Of a stretch of 64,000 nucleotides of DNA, positions 63,296 through 64,000 are shown piece after piece. Source of the DNA: Diogma glabrata. Its lineage: Eukaryota > Arthropoda > Insecta > Diptera > Cylindrotomidae. The DNA lies in NCBI GenBank assembly GCA_963693315.1, contig OY856186.1:76172042-76236041 (forward strand). Direction: 5' to 3'. The notes below the pieces were generated by a model. It was not told where the DNA came from. It saw only the letters and a program-made list of their open reading frames with translations, and made no database searches. The first letter of the stretch is position 1. Each line of letters starts with the position of its first letter. Position numbers and translations under genes: made by a program.

Positions 63296-64000
63296 AAAAA
63301 AGATGCTATTTTGATTTGCAAGAATGTATTAATGATAAAGTTCTCAAAAAGTTAAATCAGACAGAAAAAATAGAATTATTTTAAAGGTTGATGAACCTTC
63401 TGAATGGACTCATAATCTGATTATAGTGGAAAAACCTGATAAGTTCTTACGAATTTGTCTAGATCCTAATGAGATAAACCTGAATCTCAAACAGGATCAC
63501 TTCTTAATTCCTACCATTGATGATTTAACTTCTCATTTACAAAATATGAAATATTTTTCAGTATTGGACCTTGCAACTCCTGGCAACTACAACTTGATAA
63601 TTCTTCCAAGTCTCTCATAAAATTTAATACACCTTTCGAGTGCTATAGATTCAATGTTCTACCGTTTGGACTCAATATGGCTCCTGAAAATTTTCAGAAA
63701 CTGAACATGAAACATTTCGGTGAATTAAGAGGATGTTTTATTTACATAGATGATTTGTTAATAAGCGGTAGAACTAAAGAAGAGCATGATCGTAATCTTG
63801 AATGTTATTAAACGTGCTTGTAAATTAAATGTAAAATTTAATCTGGATAAGTTCCAATATAGGGTGGAAATGGTGAAATATCTAGGTCATGTGTTTTCTC
63901 AAAATGGTATTGACTCGGTTCCTGACCGAATTAGAGCTGTGCAACACATAAATCCATCAACAAATTGAAAGGAACTAGGAAAGATTTTTGGAACATTAAA
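63296..64000 (+). pseudogene. mag-like Gypsy reverse transcriptase, partial at window edge
   Basis: In shifting frames: LNQTEK, SEWTHNLIIVEKPDKFLRIC, LDPNEINLNLKQDHFLIPTI, MKYFSVLDLATPGNY with the first catalytic Asp, then YRFNVLPFGLNMAPENFQKL-like sequence, YIDDLLISG at 63743-63769 with both catalytic Asp, and FNLDKFQYRVEMVKYLGHVF at about 63840-63900. At least three frame breaks (near 63390, 63600 and 63800) occur. It continues past 64000, where the thumb, RNase H and integrase would be. Confidence 0.85.

Larger units (their letters stand above)
61300..64000 (+). mobile_element. Degenerate mag-like Gypsy element, runs off the right edge
   Basis: An LTR probably ends at 61830 (ATTACA) and is followed directly by a primer-binding site TGGCGCAGTTGAC. 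Then come gag (61902-62600), a zinc-knuckle region (62660-62770), protease (62804-63295) and RT up to and beyond YIDD (63743-63754). The order fits the mag branch of Ty3/Gypsy. Stops and frame changes are many. The LTR start cannot be determined without the partner LTR outside the window. Confidence 0.8.

Overview
This window looks like intergenic, repeat-dominated nuclear DNA of an arthropod, most probably an insect; the order cannot be fixed from the sequence. The support is AT-rich eukaryotic DNA with no operons or ribosome binding sites, and a set of transposon families typical of insect genomes: a CR1/Jockey-superfamily LINE with a PHD-finger ORF1, an RTE-clade LINE whose endonuclease resembles proteins often misannotated as craniofacial development protein 2, Ty3/Gypsy elements, a Helitron helicase relic, fold-back elements and minisatellites. 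I see no complete host gene. One short minus-strand frame near 60 kb and one near 12 kb are the only candidates for host exons.

Layout. 0.3-3.3 kb: a decayed Gypsy element (LTR, primer-binding site, gag, protease and RT pieces, many frameshifts). 5.9-6.5 kb: a degenerate minisatellite followed by a block that recurs at 59.8 kb. 8.0-8.5 kb: a dispersed repeat and a hAT-like transposon end. 9.2-24.4 kb: four long inverted repeats (9.2-10.4, 14.4-14.7, 20.3-20.7, 22.1-24.4 kb), between which lie two oppositely oriented LINE relics (16.8-18.7 kb) and a minisatellite. 26.3-26.85 kb: a minus-strand Jockey-type RT relic. 27.6-30.4 kb: a 2.75-kb repeat built of about 285-bp modules and bounded by inverted AGGGTTCCGT motifs. 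32.3-33.2 kb: the 3' end of a Helitron on the minus strand. 33.7-34.6 kb: an RTE relic, minus strand. 36.0-38.4 kb: two direct copies of a poly(A)-tailed repeat. 40.1-40.5 kb: an orphan RNase H relic.

42.2-46.5 kb holds the best-preserved gene set: a nearly intact two-ORF LINE whose ORF2 is broken by one base in an A-run. 47.4-56.0 kb is an RTE element split by two later insertions: a very young Gypsy element of CsRn1/Kabuki type (48738-51679, LTRs differing at 1 of 382 bp, 4-bp target duplication ATCT) and a 2.3-kb LTR-like insertion without coding sequence (52612-54926). The Gypsy copy lacks gag, protease and most of RT, and its deletion junction carries a 39-bp patch copied from its own LTR. 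58.9-60.2 kb is minisatellite with a fold-back insertion. 61.8 kb to the right edge is a decayed mag-like Gypsy element that continues beyond the window.

The genes do not form a host pathway. What the window shows is a time series of transposition: old relics in the left two thirds, a nearly functional LINE, and nested young insertions in an RTE copy. The most unusual signals are the LTR-patched deletion in the young Gypsy element, the cluster of long hairpins at 9-24 kb, and several non-coding repeat families with internal tandem arrays.
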